A stretch of DNA of 64,000 nucleotides from Marinilongibacter aquaticus (GTDB lineage Bacteria; Bacteroidota; Bacteroidia; Cytophagales; Spirosomataceae), in NCBI RefSeq assembly GCF_020149935.1, contig NZ_CP083757.1, positions 1,798,001 through 1,862,000 of the forward strand, read 5' to 3'. Below the pieces are notes generated by a model. The model saw only the letters and a list, made by a program, of their open reading frames with translations, did not search any database and had not been told where the DNA came from. Every line of letters begins with the position of its first letter. Within the stretch, counting starts at the first letter, position 1. Shown one piece after another: positions 34,107 to 42,355 of the stretch. Made by a program: the position numbers and the translations under genes.

Positions 34107-35678
34107 ATGGAAGATCAATTGGTAGAATATGGGTTTCGACGCGTGATCATCACCATAACGGCTATCATGTGTGCTCTGCTCGAAATTGTGGACACCACAA
34201 TTGTGAACGTAGCCCTGAACGACATGAAAGGTAGCTTGGGCGTGACCCTCACCGATGTAGCATGGGTGGTGACGGCCTATGCAATCGCAAACGTGATCAT
34301 TGTACCCATGACAAGCTGGCTTTCTCAGCAATTTGGACGCAGAAACTACTTTGCAGCCTCCATTATCATATTTACCGTAGCTTCGTTTTTATGTGGCAAC
34401 GCCTCCTCTATCTACGAACTCATCGTTTTCCGTTTCATTCAGGGTATGGGTGGTGGAGCCCTTTTGGTGACCGCCCAAACCATCATTACGGAAAGCTACC
34501 CGAAAGAAAAGCGGGGCATCGCCCAAGCCATTTACGGTATGGGGGTAATCGTTGGCCCTACTTTGGGCCCTCCATTGGGTGGATACATTGTCGACCACTT
34601 TTCATGGCCGTACATTTTCTACATCAACATTCCGATCGGGATCATTGCCACATTCTTGACACTGACTTTTGTGCGTAGTCCAAAATACTCCGACAAACTG
34701 GCTCTAAATCAAGTGGATTTCATTGGCATTATCCTTTTGGCAATGGCGGTGGGTTCTTTGCAATTTGTACTCGAACACGGACAACAAGACGACTGGTTCA
34801 ATGACAATTTGATCCTCGCTCTAAGTATTGTTTCGGGATTGGGTTTCTATATGTTCATTTGGCGTGAGTTGGTAGCCGAGCACCCTATTGTAAATCTGAA
34901 AGTACTGAAAGACAGCAATTTGAGGATAGGTGTTATTATGTCGTTCATTCTGGGTTTCGGACTTTACGGTTCTACTTTCATCATTCCCATCTATCTGCAA
35001 TCCATTCTCGGATGGACCGCCACAGATGCGGGAATGCTTTTGGTGCCCAGTTCGATCACCACGGCTCTCATGATGCCAATCATTGGTAATTTGCTTCAAA
35101 AAGGCGTGGCCCCGAAATATTTGGTCGCTGGCGGTTTCTTGATCTTCTTCGTCTACAGTTTATGGGCTTACAGCGTGCTTACACCCGATACGGGAAGCGA
35201 GCATTTTGTGTGGCCACTGATTGTACGGGGAGCCGGTCTTGGTTTGCTTTTCGTACCGATCACCACACTTTCGCTGTCGGCTTTGAAAGGCCGCGAAATT
35301 GGAGATGGTGCAGCCTTTACGGGTATGATGCGTCAATTGGGCGGTTCCTTTGGGATTGCCATCATCACCACCTATTTGGCCTCGCAGAACATGCACCATA
35401 GAAACGACTTGGTGAATCACATTCGTGTGGATTCGCCCACAGTACAAAGCCGAGTGGCCGGATTGGTGCAGACTTTTCAAGCGAAAGGCTTTACCACCGA
35501 TCAGGCTTTGGCCAAAGCATACAATATGCTCGACCTGTCTGTAACCCGGCAAGTGGCCGTGCTCTCGTATATGGACGTATTCCTGGTACTGGGCATTCTG
35601 TTTTTGGCTTGTATTCCTTTTATTCTTTTGATCAAAAAGGGAGCCGGAAAAATCGACGGCGGTGCCGGCATGCACTAA
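34107..35678 (+). CDS. DHA2 family (EmrB-like) MFS drug exporter
   Basis: A 523-aa inner-membrane transporter with 14 predicted helices. Motif D1/A-like residues DVAWVVTAYAIANVIIVPM and the antiporter motif GVIVGPTLGPPLGGYIVD are conserved, with FIQGMGGGALLVTAQTIITE between them. It uses the proton gradient to expel hydrophobic compounds through the adaptor and TolC. It is last in the operon, 31 bp after the HlyD gene, and a strong terminator follows. Specificity is not predictable. Confidence 0.95.
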   Translation: MEDQLVEYGFRRVIITITAIMCALLEIVDTTIVNVALNDMKGSLGVTLTDVAWVVTAYAIANVIIVPMTSWLSQQFGRRNYFAASIIIFTVASFLCGNASSIYELIVFRFIQGMGGGALLVTAQTIITESYPKEKRGIAQAIYGMGVIVGPTLGPPLGGYIVDHFSWPYIFYINIPIGIIATFLTLTFVRSPKYSDKLALNQVDFIGIILLAMAVGSLQFVLEHGQQDDWFNDNLILALSIVSGLGFYMFIWRELVAEHPIVNLKVLKDSNLRIGVIMSFILGFGLYGSTFIIPIYLQSILGWTATDAGMLLVPSSITTALMMPIIGNLLQKGVAPKYLVAGGFLIFFVYSLWAYSVLTPDTGSEHFVWPLIVRGAGLGLLFVPITTLSLSALKGREIGDGAAFTGMMRQLGGSFGIAIITTYLASQNMHHRNDLVNHIRVDSPTVQSRVAGLVQTFQAKGFTTDQALAKAYNMLDLSVTRQVAVLSYMDVFLVLGILFLACIPFILLIKKGAGKIDGGAGMH

Positions 35679-35708
35679 GATTTGCCTCGAAAAATATAAA
35701 AAAACCAG

Positions 35709-35743
35709 AGCGAGTTGGACGAAAGTCTGGCTCGCTTTTTTTT
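35709..35743 (+). terminator. Terminator after the efflux operon
   Basis: AGCGAG...CTCGCT with inner GAC-GAAA-GTC forms an RNA stem of about 12 bp, with G-U wobbles and a GAAA tetraloop, followed by eight T residues. Confidence 0.92.
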
Positions 35744-35754
35744 CGTAAAAACGA

Positions 35755-36189
35755 TCAATCGTTCTTTAAAAAGCACTCGCCCCTTTCAATTAAATCATTG
35801 AAATTTTCGATGGTGTTGTGTTCCAGCATATCGATCAATTTGAACTTGATCTCCTGATACTCGCGATGTACAGGGCAGGGTGTGTCGGAAGAGCAGGTTT
35901 TCAAACCCAGCACGCATTCGTCGTACAGTTTGTCGCCATCGATGGCCAAAACAATAGAAGACAGTGAGATTTTGGATTTACGTTTATCCACGAAAAAACC
36001 GCCATTGGGCCCCTTCATTGAAAGCACAATCCCTTTCCGACTGAGTATTTGTAAGATTTTCGCAATGAAATGTTCCGGAGCATCTATTAGCCCCGCCAAT
36101 TCTTTAACCCCAACTCTTTCGCCATTTCTCGATTTCTGCGAAATGCAGATCACCGCACGAATGGCATATTCGCATGATTTCGAAAACAT
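35755..36189 (-). CDS. Rrf2 family transcriptional regulator with cysteine cluster
   Basis: A 144-aa regulator starting MFSKSCEYAIRAV (ATG at 36189; a longer frame to 36210 is not supported). The N-terminal winged helix (VGVKELAGLIDAPEHFIAKILQ, recognition helix, wing GPNGGFF) is typical. Three cysteines (C92, C99 and C105; spacing CX6CX5C) sit in the dimer-helix region where IscR/NsrR/RsrR bind an Fe-S cluster, so it probably senses redox, NO or iron. The target is unknown; it converges on the efflux operon and diverges from nothing within 150 bp. Confidence 0.9.
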   Translation of the reverse strand: MFSKSCEYAIRAVICISQKSRNGERVGVKELAGLIDAPEHFIAKILQILSRKGIVLSMKGPNGGFFVDKRKSKISLSSIVLAIDGDKLYDECVLGLKTCSSDTPCPVHREYQEIKFKLIDMLEHNTIENFNDLIERGECFLKND

Positions 36190-36275
36190 AATCCAATAAT
36201 TCCATTTCAAAAGTAGGCAATCGACCCAGTGGATGAAAGCGGCTTGGCCCTAAAGTTGAAGACTCTTAATCAAAA

Positions 36276-36305
36276 AAAGACCGTCTCGCAAAACGAGACG
36301 GCTTT
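36276..36305 (-). terminator. Terminator after clpB
   Basis: CCGTCTCG and CGAGACGG form an 8-bp stem with a 5-nt loop, extended by AAAG/CTTT, and followed on the minus strand by seven T residues. It lies about 34 bp past the clpB stop. Confidence 0.92.
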
Positions 36306-36338
36306 CCAATAACCCTAACCTATTCTATAAAAGAATCT

Positions 36339-38984
36339 TTAATCCGCTAAATTATTAATCAATTGGCTGTTTTGAACATTTTCAAAGACAATTTTTCCTT
36401 CTTCATCCAAATCCATCATAATTACTGTCTCTTTGTCCACTTTCCCAGCCAATATCAATTTGGACAATTCATTCAACACACTGCGTTGAATGGTTCTTTT
36501 CAGAGGCCTTGCCCCAAATACAGGGTCGAAGCCATCGTCTGCCAACTTGTCCAATACTTGGTCTGTCGCATCAAGGGTAATCCCTTGCTCATACAAACGC
36601 TTCGTGATTTCGGCAAATTGAATATCCACGATCTGGCGTATATTTTCTTTGCTCAGAGGATCGAACAATACAATTTCGTCAATTCTATTGAGAAATTCAG
36701 GCCGAACCGTATTTTTTAATAAATCGAGCACACCATTTCGGGCTTCCTCTTTATAATACTGCTTCCAAGCCTCTTGGTCACCTTTTGCTTCAGAAAATTT
36801 TTCCTGAATCAACTGAGAACCAATATTTGAGGTCATTATCACGATGGTATTTTTGAAATTCGCCACACGGCCTTTGTTGTCGGTCAATCTGCCGTCGTCC
36901 AATACCTGAAGCAATATATTCCACACATCGGGATGAGCCTTTTCGATTTCATCCAACAGAATGACAGAATACGGTTTTCTACGCACAGCTTCGGTGAGCT
37001 GCCCACCTTCATCGTATCCCACATAGCCCGGAGGGGCCCCAACCAAACGGCTTACGGCATGCCTTTCTTGATATTCTGACATATCTATACGTACCATGGC
37101 CGACTCGTCATTGAACAAATAACTGGCCAAGGTTTTTGCCAACTCGGTTTTACCCACACCCGTGGTGCCCAAGAAAAGAAAACTTCCAATGGGGCGTCTT
37201 GGATCTTGCATACCAGCCCGTGACCTTCTGACAGCGTCCGCCACCAATTCGATTGGTTCTTCTTGTCCAGCGACACGCTTTTTCAAGACATTTTCCAAAT
37301 GCAGCAGTTTTTCCCTGTCGCTTTGCAACATCTTAGAAACAGGAATACCTGTCCATTTGGCTACCACTTCGGCAATATCTTCCGCAGTCACTTCCTCATT
37401 GATCAAATGTTGCCCCTTCTCTTCGCCATCAATTTTGGCCGCCAATACTTTCAATTTATTCTCTGCTTCGGGCAATTTCCCGTAACGTATCTCGGCCACT
37501 TTGCCCAAATCGCTCTCGCGGGCAGCCTGCTCGGCCTCAAACTTCAAGCTTTCGATCTGCTCTTTCAAAGCACGGATTTCTCCCACCTTGCTCTTTTCGT
37601 TTTCCCACTGGGCTTTATAGCCATTGAATTTCTCGTTCAATTCGGCCAATTCTTTATTCAACACGCCCTCTTTCTCGTGATCCTTTTCTCTGCGAATAGC
37701 CTCACGCTCGATTTCCAACTGCATGATCCTTCTTCGCAACTCATCCATTTCTTCGGGCATCGAATCCATTTCCAAACGCAATTTGGACGCCGATTCATCC
37801 ATCAAATCAATGGCTTTATCGGGCAAAAAACGATCGGAGATATAACGGTTCGAAAGCTCTACCGCCGCAATCACCGCATCATCCTGAATACGTACACCGT
37901 GATGCACTTCGTATTTTTCTTTGATACCCCTCAAGATCGAGATGGCATCGGCCACTGAGGGCTCGTCTACCGTAACGGCCTGAAACCTCCGCTCCAAAGC
38001 CTTGTCTTTCTCGATATACTTTTGGTATTCTTTCAAAGTTGTGGCTCCAATGGCATGCAGTTCGCCACGGGCCAATGCGGGTTTCAATAAATTCGCCGCA
38101 TCCATCGCACCTTCTCCGCCTCCGCCGGCCCCGATCAAGGTGTGGATTTCGTCAATGAAAAGAATAATCTCTCCATTCGAATCGGTCACTTCTTTGATTA
38201 CCGCTTTTAAACGTTCCTCAAATTCGCCTTTGTATTTGGCCCCCGCCACCAACAAACCCAAATCGAGGGAGACCAAGGTTTTGGCTTTCAAGTTTTCGGG
38301 CACATCGCCCTGTACAATACGTTGGGCCAAACCTTCTACGATGGCCGTTTTACCTACACCCGGCTCACCCAAAAGAATGGGGTTATTTTTGGTTCTTCTC
38401 GAAAGAATCTGGAGCACCCGGCGTATCTCTTCATCCCGACCAATCACAGGGTCAATCTTGCCCTTTTTTGCTTGTTCGTTCAAGTTGATACTGTAGCGGC
38501 TCAAGGATTGGTACTTATTTTCGGCACCTTGATCTTTCACCGAACCGTTTGATCCGCGAAGCTCGCGAATGGCTTGTTCTACGGCCTTCTCTTTAAAACC
38601 GAATTCTTTGAGCATTTTACCCACAGAATCGGAAGCCATGGCCAAAGCCAAATACAAGATTTCTACGCTGATGTATTCGTCGCCAAAATCTTTGAGTTTC
38701 TTTTCTGCCGAACCCAAGACAGACGAAAGCCCGTTGCTCAGATAAGGCTGGCCACCCCCACTTACGATGGGATACCCACTCACTATATTATCCAGTTTCT
38801 CGACTACAACCTTCTCATTTACCCCTGTTTTATTGAATAAAAACGAGGTGGTATTCGGATCCATTTCGGTCAAGGCTTTCAACAAATGCCCTGTTTCCAC
38901 GGCTTGCTGTTGATTGCCCTGGGCCATCTGTACTGCCTGCTGCAATACCTCCTGGGCCTTTGTCGTATATTTGTTTAAATTCAT
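36339..38984 (-). CDS. clpB: ATP-dependent disaggregase ClpB
   Basis: An 881-aa Hsp100 protein that works with DnaK/J to rescue protein aggregates. It has the N-terminal substrate domain, AAA1 with Walker A GEPGVGKT, a middle coiled coil (about 410-525) and AAA2 with Walker A GTTGVGKT. Pore loop residues KYKGEFEERLK and GYVGYDEGG are present. The length and middle domain separate it from ClpA and ClpC. A pair of 16-bp repeats precedes the gene and may mark heat-shock control. A terminator follows it. Confidence 0.97.
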   Translation of the reverse strand: MNLNKYTTKAQEVLQQAVQMAQGNQQQAVETGHLLKALTEMDPNTTSFLFNKTGVNEKVVVEKLDNIVSGYPIVSGGGQPYLSNGLSSVLGSAEKKLKDFGDEYISVEILYLALAMASDSVGKMLKEFGFKEKAVEQAIRELRGSNGSVKDQGAENKYQSLSRYSINLNEQAKKGKIDPVIGRDEEIRRVLQILSRRTKNNPILLGEPGVGKTAIVEGLAQRIVQGDVPENLKAKTLVSLDLGLLVAGAKYKGEFEERLKAVIKEVTDSNGEIILFIDEIHTLIGAGGGGEGAMDAANLLKPALARGELHAIGATTLKEYQKYIEKDKALERRFQAVTVDEPSVADAISILRGIKEKYEVHHGVRIQDDAVIAAVELSNRYISDRFLPDKAIDLMDESASKLRLEMDSMPEEMDELRRRIMQLEIEREAIRREKDHEKEGVLNKELAELNEKFNGYKAQWENEKSKVGEIRALKEQIESLKFEAEQAARESDLGKVAEIRYGKLPEAENKLKVLAAKIDGEEKGQHLINEEVTAEDIAEVVAKWTGIPVSKMLQSDREKLLHLENVLKKRVAGQEEPIELVADAVRRSRAGMQDPRRPIGSFLFLGTTGVGKTELAKTLASYLFNDESAMVRIDMSEYQERHAVSRLVGAPPGYVGYDEGGQLTEAVRRKPYSVILLDEIEKAHPDVWNILLQVLDDGRLTDNKGRVANFKNTIVIMTSNIGSQLIQEKFSEAKGDQEAWKQYYKEEARNGVLDLLKNTVRPEFLNRIDEIVLFDPLSKENIRQIVDIQFAEITKRLYEQGITLDATDQVLDKLADDGFDPVFGARPLKRTIQRSVLNELSKLILAGKVDKETVIMMDLDEEGKIVFENVQNSQLINNLAD

Positions 38985-39060
38985 ATCCTTATAATCTTTT
39001 ATGCGTTGTTATTGAATAGCTATATCTCTTTGAATTCAAAAAGAATGCTAAACTCGCAAT

Positions 39061-39118
39061 ACAGACATTTTGACACATTTTTATCACAAAAATCGACCTA
39101 GAACAGCCATTCTGGCAC
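39061..39118 (-). repeat. Two 16-bp direct repeats upstream of clpB
   Basis: Read on the minus strand, GTGCCAGAATGGCTGT (39118-39103) and GTGTCAAAATGTCTGT (39076-39061) match at 13 of 16 positions (GTGyCArAATGkCTGT). They start exactly 42 bp apart. They lie 77-134 bp before the clpB ATG, in the gap after the GH29 gene. The first copy also holds GCCA/TGGC symmetry. Confidence 0.65.
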
Positions 39119-39121
39119 ATT

Positions 39122-40486
39122 TTACTTCAAAAACACTTCAATTACTGGTATTTCGACATGCGGTTTGATTACCGGCAAAGCAAGGTTCACATCGTTCTCC
39201 GACATTTCGAAATCAAAAGCATATCCGTGCGGCTTTTTGATCTGCACTTCCGAGCCATCGTGCAAAAACTGGGCATACTCTATTTTATCCCGCATGCCTT
39301 TGAGCAAGAAGTTCTGCAAAGGGTATTCGAGCAAATGAATATACAGCCTGTTGGTTTTCGGATTGTAGGTGAGCAAACAGTTTTCGGGCACTTCAATTCC
39401 GGCCGGAGCTTCCGTACAGCCGTATATTGATCGCCCATTGGCGTGCATCCACTCGCCCATATCGGCTAACCTTTCCTTGGCCCTGTAGTCGAATTCTCCA
39501 CGAGCCGTGGGACCCACATTCAAAAGCAAATTGCCGCCTTTACTCACCGACTCGATCAAAAGCACCAACAATTGGCGATTGCTTTTCCATGTATTCTCAT
39601 CGCGGTAATAGCCCCAGCTTCCGCTAAAGGTTTGACAAGTTTCCCAGGGAATTTTCTTTCCGTCGATTTTAGGCCAAGCCGGCACCTTAAATTGTTCGGG
39701 TGTGACAAAATCCCATCCTCCGGCATAATCCATCAAGTCTGCACGGTTGTTCACCAAGATACCGGGCTGCAATTGTCTCACCATTTTCAACAATTCCACA
39801 GAACCCCAATCGTCTTTTCCTTTGCCGTTTTTCCCAGGATAAGAATAATCGAGCCACAAAATATCGATCTTCCCGTAATTGGTCAGCAATTCGCGTACTT
39901 GATTGTGCAAATATTCGCGGTACTTATTCATGTCCCGCCCTTTATTCAGTTGTCCAAGCCATTTATCGCTGTCTGTTCTTTGAGGATGCACGCGATCAAC
40001 CGTAAAATCGGGATGATGCCAATCGATCAAAGAGTAGTAAAAACCCACTTTTAAACCTTCTTTTCGCAAAGCGTCTACATATTCGCGAATCAAATCTTTA
40101 CCGTATGGCGTGTTGGTTGATTTGTAATCCGTGTACTTCGAATCGAAAAGGCAGAAACCCTCGTGGTGCTTTGCAGTAAGCACTACATATTTCATCCCTG
40201 CGGCTTTGGCCTGTTTGGCCCATTCACTGGGGTCGTACAAGTCGGGATTAAAATGATCGAAATATTTTTGATAATCCTCGTTGTTCAGTTTTTCGTAGTT
40301 TTTCACCCATTCGTGCCGTGCCGGAAGAGCGTAAAGCCCCCAATGGATGAACATACCGAAGCGGTCTTCTGTCCACCAAGCCAAACGTTCTGTTTTTTCT
40401 TGTTCGGTTTCGTCCCAAATCTTTTTCTGGGCGTAGGAAAACTGGCAAAGCAATGTGAATACCAAGAGTATTGAAATCCTTTTCAT
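39122..40486 (-). CDS. GH29 alpha-L-fucosidase
   Basis: A 454-aa exported fucosidase (signal ending near FSYAQ) that hydrolyses alpha-L-fucosides with retention. The family hallmarks are FGMFIHWGLYALP, the TAKHHEGFCLF substrate-binding histidines (H107-H108) and the nucleophile D213 in ILWLDYSYPG. It lacks a carbohydrate-binding module; the protein is nearly a bare catalytic barrel plus the C-terminal sandwich. It lies upstream of clpB on the same strand, but the clpB repeats and terminator suggest they are separate units. It complements the GH95 enzyme in the PUL. Confidence 0.94.
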   Translation of the reverse strand: MKRISILLVFTLLCQFSYAQKKIWDETEQEKTERLAWWTEDRFGMFIHWGLYALPARHEWVKNYEKLNNEDYQKYFDHFNPDLYDPSEWAKQAKAAGMKYVVLTAKHHEGFCLFDSKYTDYKSTNTPYGKDLIREYVDALRKEGLKVGFYYSLIDWHHPDFTVDRVHPQRTDSDKWLGQLNKGRDMNKYREYLHNQVRELLTNYGKIDILWLDYSYPGKNGKGKDDWGSVELLKMVRQLQPGILVNNRADLMDYAGGWDFVTPEQFKVPAWPKIDGKKIPWETCQTFSGSWGYYRDENTWKSNRQLLVLLIESVSKGGNLLLNVGPTARGEFDYRAKERLADMGEWMHANGRSIYGCTEAPAGIEVPENCLLTYNPKTNRLYIHLLEYPLQNFLLKGMRDKIEYAQFLHDGSEVQIKKPHGYAFDFEMSENDVNLALPVIKPHVEIPVIEVFLK

Positions 40487-40683
40487 TGGGTTTTATTTAA
40501 AATAAAGTAAAGTGGCTGCAACGAGCAGCTTGTTTCTCAAACAAATGTATTACTAAAGTTATATTTACTATCCGACGAATACAAGATTTGAAAGGATTGT
40601 ATAAAGATTGAGTTCCTTTTCACCAGCCTTGGACATGCGAAAAGCAAATCTTCAAAATTTCACATTTAAAATGGGAAATCCAT

Positions 40684-40691
40684 TAATTTTG
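40684..40691 (+). promoter_or_regulatory. -7 promoter box (TAATTTTG) before the E2-like gene
   Basis: TAATTTTG matches TAnnTTTG and ends 5 bp before the ATG at 40697, so transcription would start at or next to the initiation codon. It suggests a leaderless or very short 5' end. Confidence 0.5.
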
Positions 40692-40696
40692 ACCGC

Positions 40697-41500
40697 ATGA
40701 GTGCACAGGGCAAACTGAACAACAGCTGGCGTAAAACGGCCGCTACGATTTATAGAAAACCAGACGATTCCAAAATTTTCGGCTCGGTCGATCTTGACAT
40801 TACCGAACTTTACGATTACGTGTTCCGTAAAAGAAGCGAAGGCCTCAAGATTACCTTTACGCACATTTTTGTACTGGCGGCCGCTCGAGCCATCCGAGAG
40901 GAAATTCCAGAACTGAATACCTATATCAAAAGAGGAAATGTGCACACACATCCGCAAATCGACGCCAGTATCAGCGTGCTTCTGCGTGAAAATGAGATGG
41001 GTTCGGTAAAAATAGAAGAGGCCGACAAGCACAGCTTGTACACTTTAGCCCCGCTGCTTCGCGAAAAAATCCAAATTGCCAGAAAAGGCCTCGAAAGCAA
41101 CACCATGCAAATGAAAGACAAAATGGCGGCAATCCCCTGGCCTTTTCGTGAAGTGGTGTTCAGGATAATCAAAAAAGTGATGGTGGGATTGGGCTTACCT
41201 TTGGGTAAACTTTCGGCAAACAGTTTCGGCTCCTTTATCATTTCCAATATCGGCACACTGGGCCTCGACACGGGCTATCCAGCCCTTTTTCCGGTGGCCA
41301 ACATGGCTTTTGTTCTAATTATGGGACGTATCCAGAAGAAGGCTCTGGTGGTGAACAAACAAGTGGAAATCCGTCGAGTAATCACACTTTCTGCTGCCAT
41401 GGACCACCGCATGGTCGATGCTTCACACGCGGGCATTCTGTTTAGGCATTTTAAGAAAATCGCACGAAACCCCGAACAACTGGAAATCAGTCGCCCCTAA
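40697..41500 (+). CDS. Stand-alone E2-type acyltransferase catalytic domain
   Basis: A 267-aa protein equal to the catalytic core of dihydrolipoamide acyltransferases (E2), without lipoyl or E1/E3-binding domains. The usual HRxxDG motif appears as DHRMVDA (H237 and D241 kept, Gly changed to Ala). It also has SFGSFIISNIGTLGLDTGYP, the trimer-forming segment. The missing lipoyl arm suggests a free CoA-dependent acyltransferase or a degenerate relative. The gene converges with the enoyl-CoA hydratase gene, and the two stops overlap by 14 bp. Confidence 0.85.
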   Translation: MSAQGKLNNSWRKTAATIYRKPDDSKIFGSVDLDITELYDYVFRKRSEGLKITFTHIFVLAAARAIREEIPELNTYIKRGNVHTHPQIDASISVLLRENEMGSVKIEEADKHSLYTLAPLLREKIQIARKGLESNTMQMKDKMAAIPWPFREVVFRIIKKVMVGLGLPLGKLSANSFGSFIISNIGTLGLDTGYPALFPVANMAFVLIMGRIQKKALVVNKQVEIRRVITLSAAMDHRMVDASHAGILFRHFKKIARNPEQLEISRP

Positions 41501-42266
41501 ATTCGGGCTTTGTTTTATTCAGGAAAGCCATTACTCCTCTTTTGAAATCGGAAGAAAGGCCGCAGCTCGTTTGCCCCAAGGCTTCAAGTTCCAGCACTTC
41601 CTGCAAAGACCGGTTGTGCGATTGGTTCAGCACCATTTTCATTTCGCCAATGGCCTTTGTAGCCGCTCCCGCATACATTATCGCCATACCTTCGACCACT
41701 TGATCCAATTGCTCTTTAGGCACAACCTGCGTAACCAAACCGAGCGTCAAAGCCTCTTTCATGTAAATTTTCCGACCCGAGCTCATCAGCTCAAAGGCCT
41801 TTTGGAAACCGACCATCCTCGGCAAAAAATACATGGAACCCGCGTCGGGCATCAAACCAATCCCCACAAAAAGTTCGCTCATATAAGCCTCTTCTTCCGC
41901 CACGATCATGTCGCAAGCCAAGGCCAATGACATACCCGCCCCAACCGCCAAACCGCTTATTTTGCAGATCACCGGTTTCGGGAGCATCCGCAAACCCAGA
42001 ATTACGGGTTCATAGTTTTCTTTCAGCACTTCGCCCAAAGACTTCTGGCTGTCCTGCAAACCTTCTTTCAAGTCAGCTCCAGAACAAAATACATTTGGAT
42101 TCGCACTTTCGAGCACAAGCACGCGAATGCTTTTATCCCGGCCACAGTCTGCAATCACCTGAGCCAATTCTCTCAACATTGCCGCGTTTAAAGCATTGTA
42201 AACTTCAGGCCGATTTAAAGCTACTGTGGCAATTCCATTGTGTTTCTTAAAGCGTATATTTTCCAT
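41487..42266 (-). CDS. Enoyl-CoA hydratase/isomerase family protein
   Basis: A 259-aa crotonase-fold protein started at MENIRFKK (an upstream Met at 42305 lacks family similarity). The oxyanion-hole segments SANPNVFCSGADLKEG and KISGLAVGAGMSLALACDM are intact. The glutamates around GIGLMPDAGSMYFLPRMVG fit a hydratase-like active site, but the exact residues differ from canonical ECHs, so the reaction may be hydration, isomerisation or hydrolysis. It overlaps the stop of the convergent E2-like gene, and no beta-oxidation genes are next to it. Confidence 0.9.
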   Translation of the reverse strand: MENIRFKKHNGIATVALNRPEVYNALNAAMLRELAQVIADCGRDKSIRVLVLESANPNVFCSGADLKEGLQDSQKSLGEVLKENYEPVILGLRMLPKPVICKISGLAVGAGMSLALACDMIVAEEEAYMSELFVGIGLMPDAGSMYFLPRMVGFQKAFELMSSGRKIYMKEALTLGLVTQVVPKEQLDQVVEGMAIMYAGAATKAIGEMKMVLNQSHNRSLQEVLELEALGQTSCGLSSDFKRGVMAFLNKTKPEFRGD

Positions 42267-42355
42267 GTTGTACGTATTGTTGATGATAGAAAACCAAATT
42301 ATCAAAACTTTTGCAATTCAGCCACATACAGGACAGAAACGAATTGAGTGAAACC

